A stretch of DNA of 64,000 bases from Carettochelys insculpta. Lineage: Eukaryota > Chordata > Testudines > Carettochelyidae. The stretch covers positions 4,228,001 through 4,292,000 of the forward strand of contig NC_134138.1 in NCBI RefSeq assembly GCF_033958435.1. Reading direction: 5' to 3'. Numbering within the stretch: the stretch's first letter is position 1; each line of letters begins with the position of its first letter. A program made the position numbers and the translations under genes. Positions 54,560-64,000 of this stretch are shown here, piece by piece. A model generated the notes under the pieces. It did not search any database. It saw nothing but the letters and a program-made list of their open reading frames with translations, and was not told the origin of the DNA.

Positions 54560-56562
54560 TCAGCGCCGGCGAGTCTCGGGTGGCTCCAGGGGTCCCTCGG
54601 CGCGGTGGCCCTCGCGGGGAGGTGGTGGGGCGACGCCGGACGGGGCGGCGGCGGCTGCAGCAGCTGGTGGTGGGGCTGCAGGAGCGGCCATGGCGGGCGG
54701 TGGCGCGGCCGGCGCGGCATGGGGGGCCAGGAAATCAACCAGACGGTTGACAGTGTCCACCAGGGCCCCCCATGACTCGCGGCGCCAGGCCAGCGCCTGC
54801 TCCTGCAGCCGGATGTACTGCCGGGACACCTCCAGCTGCTGCTCCGACACCTCCAGCTGCCGGCGATGGATGGTCAGCAGCTGGGGGTCTGTGGCCACCG
54901 CCAGCAGTAGGCACGGGGTCCGCCGTCTTGCCCTCCGCGGGGCCGGTGGTTCCTCGGCCGAGGGGCTTCCCTGAAGCGAGGGTCCCGGAGGACTCTCCGG
55001 GACGACCGACGCCTCGCCGGCGCTCTCTTCCGGTCCTTCGGATGGTGCCGGTGCAGGTGCAGGACACAGGAGAGGAGGGGGGAAAGAAGAATGGAGACAG
55101 GCATTAGTGTGGTCCCCAAGCCGTGGCCTTTGTCCCCCCCGCCCTGTGCTGCAGGTTCCCCATCCCCGTCCCCGGGAGATGCTGCTGTGATGGATGGGGT
55201 TCAGGGGTCCCCCTGCCCTGCAGCCCGTCCCCTGGTGGGAGCGACTCTCACTTCAGCCCGCAGGGTCTGAGAGCAGGAGAGGTTTCTTAGGCCACAGCTG
55301 GCCAGTTTCTGGCAGGAGTGACAGCACCAGCTGTCGGAAGAGACAGTCCTTCCAACTCGTCGTGGGGAGAAGACCCCAAGGGGGGGCCCCTCTGCGATGC
55401 AGCTTTCCCTCTCCTCTGGCTGGCTGCCTATCAGCTCTCCCTTCCCCTAGCCTCTACCTGTGGCCCCCGCTCTCGCCCCCCAATTCCAAGCCAGCTCGGC
55501 TCCTCCCTCCTGTTTGTTCAGGGCAGAGGTGTCACCTGCCAGCTGTAGCGCCAGGCTCCTCCTTTGGCCCTGGGAGCTCCTCGGCTCGGGTGGCTCATCT
55601 GTAGCCTGGGTCTCCCTTTTGCACTCCCCCCACTCCATCGCCTGCTGGTGCTGCGGGGTGTCCCACCCCCTCCGCCCGGGGGCCCCTCGAGGTTCCGCTC
55701 CCCCCTGGCCTGGGGATGGGGCATGGCACTGTCATGCAGGGTGGCGGGGGGGCAGGGGCTGCTGGCTGCAGTGCTGTGAGGGCCCTGTCCCTGGTGTCCT
55801 TGGGGCCATGGCCATGTGAGCGTGTGGGGGGCCCTGGACACATCTCTGTTCCCCCCGCCCCTCCAGCCCCGGGGTATCCACCAGAGAGGGGTACCTACCT
55901 GTGGGTCCGCTCCCACGGTCCGGAGATCCCCGGGGGTCGGAGGCCCTGCTGCTGCTCTGCGATGGCAGGAGGAGGATCTGCAGGCTGGAATCGGTGGAGG
56001 AGGAGCCCCCCTCCTCCTCCTCCTCCTCCCCCTGCCGTGATGTCCCGGGGATGGCCTCCGGGGGGGAACCCCGGGGTGCGGGGCTTACCTCCGGGGCGGA
56101 GCCCGGCTGCAGGGCCTGCTGGGGCTCGTCAGCCGAAGTGTCAAGGGTGGCCAGAGGGGGGGAGGTGTGCCGGGAGCCCAGGATGTCCCTGAGCTCCCTG
56201 TAAAAGGGGCAAGTGACTGGGGCGGCCCCAGATCGGCTGGCCGCATCCCGGGCCCGGGAGTAACCCTGCCGCAGCTCCTTCACCTTGCTGCGCACATGGT
56301 CAGGAGTGCGGGCAGGGTGACCCCGGGCAGCCAGGCCGTCGGCCAGCCGAGCGAACGCATCCGCGTTCCGCCTCTTGCTCCCCACTACCTGGAGCACCTC
56401 CTCCTCGCTCCAGAGTCCCAGCAGGTCCCGCATCTCGGCCTCCGTCCAAGAGGGGCCCCGCTGCCGCTTCCCAGACTGCGTGGCCCTCTGGCTGGGCTGG
56501 CTGCACTGGCTGCCCTTGGGGGGGGTCCCCTGGGGGCGCTGGGGGGGCTGCTGGGCAGCCAT
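54560..56562 (-). CDS. Harbinger Myb/SANT-like protein, nearly complete (copy 2)
   Basis: Exon 1 is 56562-55899 (MAAQQPPQRPQ..., SANT-like GPSWTEAEMRDLLGLWSEEE). Exon 2 is 55035-54560. The junction CCCACAG|GTAGGT ... CCGAAG|GACC is phase 1 and gives GPEES across it. The product is about 379 residues, with a DNA-binding domain at ~35-135, a Ser/Pro/Glu-rich middle, and a C-terminal Leu/Gln helix (DPQLLTIHRRQLEVSEQQL). A TGA at 54560-54562 replaces an Arg/Pro seen in copy 1 and removes the last ~28 residues. The intron carries a solo LTR. It pairs with the convergent transposase, as in other Harbinger elements. Confidence 0.82.
55186..55642. mobile_element. Solo LTR inside the Harbinger Myb gene intron (copy 2)
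   Basis: It begins TGTGATGGATGGGG and ends near ACTCCATCGCC, the mutated equivalent of the CATCACA end in copy 1. Position and sequence match 7010-7466. The flanks share GCAGCA-like sequence. Confidence 0.6.
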
Positions 56563-57726
56563 GGCTGCAGAAGGGGCTGAGGGCTGGGCAGGCTCTCCAC
56601 CGCGTGCGCAGGCAGGAGCCTGCACGTTGCCTCAGCCTCCTGCAGTCAGGGTGGGGGAGGGGCCCTTTAAGGGGCCGCTCCACGCGGCCACCAGTGAGCT
56701 GCGGGGCTGGAGAGAGAGTCTCTCAACCCCCCAGCTGATGGGCGCCATGGAGGACCCGTCAATTTCGACGTTGCGGGACGCGGATCGTCTACACTGTCCC
56801 TACTTTGACGTTGAACGTCGAAGTAGGGCGCTATTCCCATCCACTCATGGAGTTAAGGACTTCGACGTCTCGCCGCCTAACGTCGATTTCAACTTCGAAA
56901 TAGCGCCCAACACGTGTAGACGTGACGGGCACTATTTCGAAGTTACTGCCACTACTTCGAAGTAGCGTGCACGTGTAGACGCAGCTAAAGTGAGTTAAAA
57001 CTACACAGGTTTTTTTTTCTCAAAAAAGCTGTGTCTAAGAGACTAACATCTAAGAAACTACAGGATTAAAACTCAAACAACCACCCCATGAGTGGTTTTT
57101 ATTTTGCTAAAATAAAAAATAGCAAAGCTTACTGTATATCAGTAAGCTTGCAGGATGGACTCCCCCCAGGGATCCCTGTGCAACCCATATCTTTACCAGT
57201 AACGGTGACTACCCTAGAGTCCACAACAACTTCAAGCATGGGTGAGAACCCACATTTCTTACATGCATCATAGCATAAATTGTGACTTTACAAGAACATG
57301 CTCATGACAAGACATGAAACCTCACAGCTTCACCTGCTCCCATCAGACTTTGTTGAGAGGGTATTACATATGCATCTATTTAGATTTTCATGCAAATAAG
57401 CTCTGAAGCACACAGGCCCTAAAGCCTTTCCCAGTCCTGAGCTCCTGCTGGCACATTCCTTACACACACATATCAACAAGTCAACCCTCAAACTCTGTCC
57501 CAGGCTGAGGAAGACGCCTATATGCTAAAACGTCTGTTGGCCAAGCCATGTACAGTCAATTCCTGATTCACGCAGCCTCAAGTTGAGTGAATCTTTGGTT
57601 GCCATGAGCTGGAGTGTTGAGGAATTGAGCCCTGTCTCCAGGCTGCCGAACAGCTAAACAAGTCTGGATACCGATGAATGCAATAGAAGCATCACTGGTG
57701 TCCAGACTTCAATAATTAAAAAAAAG

Positions 57727-58130
57727 GCTACGTCTGCACGTGCCCCAACCTGCAAAATGAGCCTGCAAATGGTCATTTCGAGGTTTATTAGTTGAACGCT
57801 GAAATGGCTGTTCAGTGTCTCGTTAGCGTGTGGTGCTCAGCAGTGCTTGGAAATTAACGTGCGTTACTGCCGCGCGGCGCGGCCAGGCGGGGCTTGGGGC
57901 TCCTTTTCCAAACTTGATGCGAATAATGGGACTTTGAAGCAGGCGGGGTCCTTGCGGACAGGAGCCCTGTCGGGACGCGCCGCGGGCTGCAAGGCACGTT
58001 AATTTGGAGGCGCCGCTGCCGCCCGCACGCTAACGAAGCGCTGCGTTTGCATTTCAGTGCTTCGTTAGTAAACTTCAAAATGGCCATTTGCGTGGCCATT
58101 TCGAAGTTTGGGGCACGTGTAGACACGGCC
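57727..58130. mobile_element. MITE (right arm)
   Basis: Reverse complement of 45699-46100. Ends are GGCTACGTCTGCACGTGCC and CACGTGTAGACACGGCC. Confidence 0.75.
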
Positions 58131-58568
58131 GAAGTGTGGGTGAGTCTGGTTCTGTACGAGAACCTGTTTTACTTTTCAGAAGCAGTTGCAATGGAGGTTT
58201 GTTTATTAGCTCTAAGCTCTGTGAGTATCAGACTCCACTGAGCATTTTACAGGTATTGCTGTTTTCTGTGGTTTGAAATGGCTCAAGAGGAGGGCTGGGG
58301 GATTTGTACATGTGAGTTTTGCCTTTTCTGTAAAGTATTGGAGCTGGCTCATGGTGCTCTCTTGGGGGGGACAAGGTCCCATAAATGTTGTTCTCGGTCT
58401 TGTGGCCACTCTCTGTGTTTCCTGGCATGGGTGCCAGGGTGTTGGAGAGGTGGGACCTGCTTTCTCTGATACGCAGCCTTCTCAAGGCCAAGCTGGCTGG
58501 CTGCTTTGAAAACAGTTGTGAAAATCCAGCGGCCCTTTGTGCTCTAGAGAACAGACTGGCCCTGCTGG

Positions 58569-59095
58569 TTGGCCTGGTGCAGAGAGAGCTACGCAGGACA
58601 GATGCGTCCCTCCCTGCCAGGACACCCAGCAGAGCCCCTTGAGGTACACAGCCCCCCACAGAGCCCCCTGGGGCCCACGCCTTCCCCCTTACAGCCAACA
58701 GCTTTGTTCGGGGACGGTGACACAAGCCCTGAGGTAAGTGGGGAAGGAAGGAGGAATAACAAAGGACGACCACTCGTTCGAAAGGAGAAAGTCGGCCAAT
58801 CAGCAAATTGTCTCAGGTGTTTGTACAGGAATGCGAGAAGCCTGGGAAACAAACAGGAGAAATTAGAGGCCCTGGCAGAGTCAAAGGAGTATGAGGTGAC
58901 TGGAAGAACGGAGACGTGGTGGGATGACTCACATAACTGGAGCACGGTCATGGAAAGGTATAAACTGCTCAGGAAGGACAGGCTGGGGGGAAAAGGAGGA
59001 GGCGTTGAGCTCCATGTGTGGGAGCAGCATGATGGCTCAGAGCTCCAGTATATGGAGGGATAAAAGCCAGTTGAGAATCTTTGGGTTGAGCTCTA
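58569..59095 (+). pseudogene. CR1 LINE endonuclease fragment (right arm)
   Basis: The same fragment as 44600-45259, read on the plus strand with one residue difference in the leader (EKV then G or S). A stop follows ELQYMEG, after which KPVENLWVEL continues. Confidence 0.8.
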
Positions 59096-59259
59096 TGATG
59101 AGAGAGCGGCAGCATGAGCGGGCCTTGGGGGAGCTGAGAAGCCCAGAGGCAGTGAGCAGCGAGAGGGCCAGGAGGCCTGGGACTGGGGGTCACTTAGAGA
59201 TGCATGTGCTGGCCCAGCATAAGGATGGGGGGGGACCTGGGTGGGTTTCTTACCTCCTT

Positions 59260-60605
59260 TGAGTGAACGTGCAAGTTGAACCAGGTACCCTCAGTGGAAT
59301 GGCTCCAGAAGCTCACCCCCGGCTGGCTCAGAGGTGCTGGAGGGGCTGCAGCCTGAGCACTACAAACAGGCCCTGCTGCATAAATTCACGCTGAGCCCCG
59401 AGATGTACAAGAAGTTGTTCCAGGAGGCACAGAAGGGGCCGGAGGAGACCTGTGCAGACCTGGCCTCCCGTCTGCCACAGAACTACGGCAAGGGGGTGTG
59501 TGGGATGGGAGCCCAGACTGTAGAGGACCTGGTTAAGCTGATGGTCCATGTGTCCTGGAACGGTTCCATGGAGTGTGTCTCAGCCAGAGGACTCTCACAG
59601 CGCGGCCAGAGGACTCTCTCAGCGCGGAGGAGCTGGCAGATGACTTCACGGACAGCTGGGCTGAGCATGAAGGAGAGTCCTGGAGAAATGAGAATCGGGG
59701 GGGGCGGGGTGTCCAGCAGCAGCTGCTGCTGGTTCCCCAAAGGTATCGCCCGAGGCACCCCCTGTTGAGGCTGCTTCAGACCTTTCATTGGCCAGGGACA
59801 TTTGCGGGCGTGCAGTGGGACTGCCAGACCTGCAGCTCCTGCCAGGGGCTGGGGAAAGCTGCCCTGAGGCATCTGCCCACCCGAGGAGCCCTCCCAGAAG
59901 GTAGCGATAGATACAGTGGGGCCCACTGGCAAGGCAACCCAGCTGGGGAAGAAATACACCCAGGTGGGGCCTGACTCTGCCCTCCCAAGGTGGACACGGC
60001 AGCAGACTTTCTGCTGGCCATTTCCAGCAGGGTTGGGTCCCCCCAGGAGGTCCTCAGCAACCAAGGGGCTGACTTCATGTCCACCCTGCTCCGGTGCAGG
60101 TGGGGGAAACCAGGGATCTGGCTTGCCTGGGCCTTGGGGCATTAGTCCCGGCCCCACGGGCTGCTGGGAAGGTTCCTTGGGATATGGAGAAGGGGTGCCG
60201 CTGCATAAAGGCCTCCGGCATCTCAGGACTGTGAGGAGCACTTGTCCCACCTGCTGTTTGCACCCAGGGACCCCAAGGGCCCACCAGCTTCCCCCCCACC
60301 TAAGCTGTGGTGCAGAAGGGGGAGGGAACCCCTGGGCTTGCTGAGAGAGTTGGGGGGGCTCCCCTGGGTGGACAGTGGGGGGTGGAGGACATCCTGGCTT
60401 TCCGGGAACGGCTTGCAGAGCTCATGGGCCTGCCTAGGGAGCCCCTGGGCAGAGCCCAAGGGAAGAGGAGGGGCTGGTGTGACCGCGGGGGGAGCTGGGC
60501 TGGCCTGGCCCCCAATGTCGTCCAGCCACCAGACAAGGTGGATCAGCTCCTGCAGGACGTCAGGGAGGCAGGCCCCAGCGAAGGGGAGCGCCGCTGGCTC
60601 AATTG
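59260..60605 (+). pseudogene. Ty3/Gypsy-type gag and integrase remnant (right arm)
   Basis: Plus-strand order: gag/SCAN-like at 59334-59560, integrase zinc-binding motif at 59740-59850 (FHWPGTFAGVQWDC), and an integrase-core piece near 60000-60100. It is continuous through CTCAATTGATG at 60600, the empty site of the left-arm MITE. RT is missing. Confidence 0.7.
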
Positions 60606-60713
60606 ATGTTTAACCCCAGGGCGCAGGGCCCAAACTTCCCCAGCTCCCTGGCTGAGTGACCCTGCTCAGCTTGGTCTGGAAGGGGGGGGCGATGTGCTGT
60701 GGGGGGGTGGATG

Positions 60714-61745
60714 TGTGAGCGACAGGCCCAGCAGCTCCCACGGGCCGGGGATGACCCCTGCGGCTGTAGCCTAAGCTGCCAGGTAACACCCTGGGCCGAC
60801 CACAGCCAGGGAGGAGCCTGGCTGGGTGTGAATTAGACACGGCAGTTAGTGGGGGGCAGTTAGCCTGGACTGGAGGAGAGGAACAAAGGGGGAACTGAGG
60901 CCCTGGTGTGGAGGGCTCCTCTCCCCAGGATCGGCTGGAATGACTGTCTCTGCCGGCTGCATGGACCCCACTGTGCTGAGCTGGGCCTCTGGCGACACAA
61001 AATGCCCATTCCACCTGCTGAGTCACTCCTGCCTGCGGCCGGGGGGCAGAGCTTGGGGACCCCTGAACCCATCACACTCCTGCCTGCAGCGGGGCGGGGG
61101 GCAGAGCTTGGGGACCCCTGAAGCCCATCACCCTCCTGCCTGTGGCTGGGGGGGCAGAGCTTGGGGACCCCTGAACCCCCTCACCCTCCTGCCTGCGGCT
61201 GGGGGGCAGAGCTTGGGGACCCCTGAACCCATCACACTCCTGCCTGCAGGGGGGGGGGCAGAGCTTGGGGACCCCTGAACCCATCACACTCCTGCCTGCA
61301 GGGGGGGGGACAGAGCTTGGGGACCCCTGAACCCATCACACTCCTGCCTGCAGGGGGGGGGGCAGCGCTTGGGGACCCCTGAACCCATTATACGCCTGCC
61401 TGCGGCCGGGGGGGCAGAGCTTGGGGACCCCTGAACCCATCACACTCCTGCCTGCAGGGGGGGGGGCAGAGCTTGGGGACCCCTGAACCCATCACACTCC
61501 TGCCTGCAGCGCGGGGGGCAGAGCTTGGGGACCCCTGAAGCCCATCACACTCCTGCCTGTGGCTGGGGTGCAGAGCTTGGGGACCCCTGAACCCCTCACC
61601 CTCCTGCCTGCAGCTGGGGGGCAGCGCTTGGGGACCCCTGAACCCATTACACTCCTGCCTGCAGCTGGGGGGCAGCGCTTGGGGACCCTGAACCCCATCA
61701 CACTCCTGCCTGCGGCCGGGGGCAGAGCTTGGGGACCCCCTCACA
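60714..61745 (+). mobile_element. 3' LTR with expanded minisatellite (right arm)
   Basis: It starts TGTGAGCGACAGG after a G-rich tract (GTGGGGGGGTGGA) and ends ACCCCCTCACA. Array 61020-61745 has about 14 units of ~51 bp, more than the left arm. Confidence 0.7.
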
Positions 61746-62762
61746 TCCCTAGGGCTGTCCCTGGGCTGGGGGCTGGTAATATGGAGCTGCACTAGCCGCT
61801 GCGCTGGTGGGCGGAAATGCTGAGAGAATTCTTACCCTCCCCCGGATGAGCCCCTTGCTCCAGGGACCATCCCCCGTGGCGCTGAGCCCCAGCATTGCCC
61901 CAGCGGGGCCGAGCTGGCTGGACCTGCAGACCTGGGAGCCTCAGACAGCCCGGCTCTGCGTTGCTGCCCCGGGCGGATCCGTGCCACAGGGTGGGAGTCG
62001 GGCAGGTATCGTTTAACTCCACTGCTCTGACTGTGCTGCCCGGCCAGCCGGTACATCCCTCCCGGCAGCCAGGAAGGAGCTCGTCTCCCAACTGGGGCTG
62101 CAGCTCCAGAATCGGGGCCCCCCCAGGGCCAAGGTGGAGGTTTCCTTCCACTGTGACTCAGAGCAAAGCGCTGCCTCCCCCCTTCCCCATTGCGCTCCAG
62201 CTGCCCGGTACTTCTGCACGAGCTGGCCGGGGCTGCAGGCTCCGGCTGCATCTCTGGCTGTTGTGCATCTCTCTAAGTAGCAGGGCCCACAACTCCTTAA
62301 CACCCAGCAGCTGTCCCCTGACCCCCACTATGGACAGCTTCCTCCTGTGGGCTCGGCTGGGAGATACCGGCAGCCCAGTGCCAGCCTCAGGCTGCCCAGC
62401 CGTGCCAAGCCCTGCCTTGGGGGGGCAGAATCAGGTTCCGGGCAGGACAGCAGGGGTGGCTGGTGGGGGAAGCTGGCAGAGGGGACGGGCGAGGGTCTGG
62501 CAATAGGGCTGACGGGCTGTGTTGCAAAGGGCCTGTGTGGGCCAGAGCTGGGGCTGCAAGAGGCAGCGCTCATCTGCCTTAATTTCTCTCCAGGAGTAAT
62601 GCAGCCGGGCCCTGGGCCTCGCCCTGACCTGCGCCCGGGTCCCTCCTCACCGGCTTGCAGGGAGCCCCCGTGCCTGCTGCTCCTGGCCCAAGCAGAGGGA
62701 TGAAGCCTCTGCAGGACTAGGGCAGAGGTGCTGGGGGTGTGCTCAGGCCAGGACTGGCAGGC
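61746..62762. other. GC-rich palindrome-arm segment, unassigned (right arm)
   Basis: Counterpart of 40419-41435. No gene is recognised. Confidence 0.4.
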
Positions 62763-63866
62763 CTAGCCCGGCCCCAGGGGGCTCTCTGCAGCCAGGGGAG
62801 GCTCGCCTTGCTGCGGGCGGGTGCAGCCGGAGGAGAGCTGCAGGGCCCCACGGCGGCGAGCTGAGGGCTTTGGTACTTGGCGTAAGATTTCTGTATAGTC
62901 TGTCTTCATGAAATCAAAGAACTCTTTAAGTTCACCGTTATTCTCATCTAGTGCAAAGACTTCACTGAAGACCTTGAGGACCAAACACTCTACGTCGTAA
63001 GAGAGCATTCTCAAGCCATGCTTTGCTGTATTGTGTACTATCTGAGTGCTGCAATGTGTTGGTACAAGGTTTGGTAAATCCAGCATTTGTTTTAGGTGCA
63101 CAAAACCAGACTCATTTTCTTCAAAATCTCTCTCTCCATATGCCACAATTTTATTCTGTACCAGACTGGCATTTTGAAGACAACTCCGTAAGTTCTTTAC
63201 AATCACCTCTGATGTTTCATCTGCATCTTCAAGAAAGTCTAGGAGTGATGTGCAGATTCCCTTATCTTTATTGAAGTACTGGATGACAACTGAGAATAGT
63301 TTCATGCTCCCTATATTAAAAGCATCCACTGAGATTGAGAAAGGTGCTGATCCAATGTCTTGCACAGCCAGTTTTAAAGAATGTGGTGCTAATACAGCCT
63401 CGATCAAAGCTTCTACTTTTGTCATTCCACAGTGAATTTTGGAGGCTATTTTGGAATCAGGGAAAACGGAGGGGTACAGTTTATTTCCACAATCTTGAGA
63501 ACGGTAGCTGTGGTAGTGTTTAACTCCAGGATATGTTAAAAGCAATTCAGCTGCGCATATGCGTTGTTCTTCAGCATTGTTACTCTTTACGGAGACTTTA
63601 TTGCTAGCATTACACCACACCTGTCCTTGTACTTTGATTTTGTGACCCTTTGTTTCTGCATGATGCTTGACGGCTTTTACAGAATCAAACTTAACTGTGA
63701 ATTGAACATCACAAATAGAACAATATCCTGAGTCTTCATTTGCCTTTATAAGCCAATTCTGATACTCTGGGAGTTGCAGCCACTCATTTTTAAAAGTGCA
63801 CAGCCTTCGAATCTTTTTTTTTCCGGGTTCTGTCATTTCGCCCTTGCATTTGTCCGACTGCAGCAC
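62763..63866 (-). CDS. hAT-transposase-derived ORF (right arm)
   Basis: It has the same 367-codon frame and the same predicted protein as 39315-40418, including the GC-rich C-terminal extension. The arms differ here by few or no protein-changing bases, so the arms are young or homogenised. Confidence 0.65.
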   Translation of the reverse strand: MLQSDKCKGEMTEPGKKKIRRLCTFKNEWLQLPEYQNWLIKANEDSGYCSICDVQFTVKFDSVKAVKHHAETKGHKIKVQGQVWCNASNKVSVKSNNAEEQRICAAELLLTYPGVKHYHSYRSQDCGNKLYPSVFPDSKIASKIHCGMTKVEALIEAVLAPHSLKLAVQDIGSAPFSISVDAFNIGSMKLFSVVIQYFNKDKGICTSLLDFLEDADETSEVIVKNLRSCLQNASLVQNKIVAYGERDFEENESGFVHLKQMLDLPNLVPTHCSTQIVHNTAKHGLRMLSYDVECLVLKVFSEVFALDENNGELKEFFDFMKTDYTEILRQVPKPSARRRGALQLSSGCTRPQQGEPPLAAESPLGPG

Positions 63867-64000
63867 AGTTTAGCCACCAGATAAGATTGTTGACTGTGGA
63901 CATCAGTTGCTTCTCTCTGCTTTTGTTGACGCACTAAAAAAGTTACCCAGAGAGTCGATTAAACATATTGTTGTGACGGACCATCCCCCCACGCTTTACG

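Larger units (their letters stand above)
52305..56987. mobile_element. PIF/Harbinger transposon, copy 2, left end missing
   Basis: It is the inverted counterpart of copy 1. The right end is intact (GCACGTGTAGACGCAGC), followed by TAA, a Harbinger-type target. The left side starts at CAGCCCAACATCGAAATAGG, so about 105 bases of terminal inverted repeat and subterminal DNA are lacking. It carries an intact transposase (+) and an almost complete Myb-like gene (-). It borders the right palindrome arm exactly where homology with the left arm stops. Confidence 0.87.
56988..64000. repeat. Large inverted repeat, right arm
   Basis: It is the reverse complement of 39182-46816, running to the window edge. 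It lacks the 710-bp MITE of the left arm. Its outer limit is not seen. Confidence 0.92.

Overview
This is vertebrate nuclear DNA, most likely from a reptile and probably a turtle. The evidence is spliced exons of two vertebrate genes (VPS28 and TONSL) in a dense bed of CR1, Penelope-like, L1-Tx1-like and Ty3/Gypsy-type retroelements, PIF/Harbinger DNA transposons with their MITEs, solo LTRs, and GC-rich minisatellites. There is no bacterial-style gene organisation. The species call is inference from the repeat mix.

Layout. 1-5560: a LINE 3' fragment joined to a Penelope-like GIY-YIG fragment, then a second LINE (1570-5157) split by a 1.9-kb TG...CA solo LTR. 5687-10370: a full-length Harbinger element (Myb/SANT-like gene and transposase, both damaged). 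10371-12104: MITE-like repeats. About 12230-19200: an almost complete minus-strand L1-Tx1-type element with two long ORFs. 20030-22075: an old dispersed repeat, a broken Harbinger end and a 45-bp VNTR. 22161-24738: VPS28 exons on the plus strand. 24850-25653: a MITE carrying a 358-bp solo LTR. 26246-38050: 21 TONSL exons on the minus strand. 38390-39020: C-rich repeat and a CR1 tail. 39182-46816 and 56988-64000: the two arms of a large, very similar inverted repeat holding a hAT-derived ORF, a Gypsy remnant with an LTR-derived minisatellite, a CR1 endonuclease fragment and a MITE. Between the arms (46960-56987) lie the inverted partner of the 1-5560 region, a Penelope-like element, and a second Harbinger copy with an intact transposase.

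How it fits together. VPS28 stops after the exon ending in CRKFR and its C-terminal half is absent. TONSL stops inside its leucine-rich-repeat region and its last exons are absent. The two broken 3' ends face each other across 1.5 kb of transposons. In human the two genes are, to my recollection, adjacent and in the same orientation, so this looks like an inversion or rearrangement junction, or an assembly misjoin. The rest of the TONSL fragment keeps its exon phases except for one frame change in a long exon. The window also records recent transposition: a 710-bp Harbinger MITE sits in one palindrome arm, with a clean 3-bp duplication, while the other arm keeps the empty site. Harbinger copy 2 encodes an intact DDE transposase and a nearly complete Myb-like partner although one of its ends is missing, so it could act in trans.
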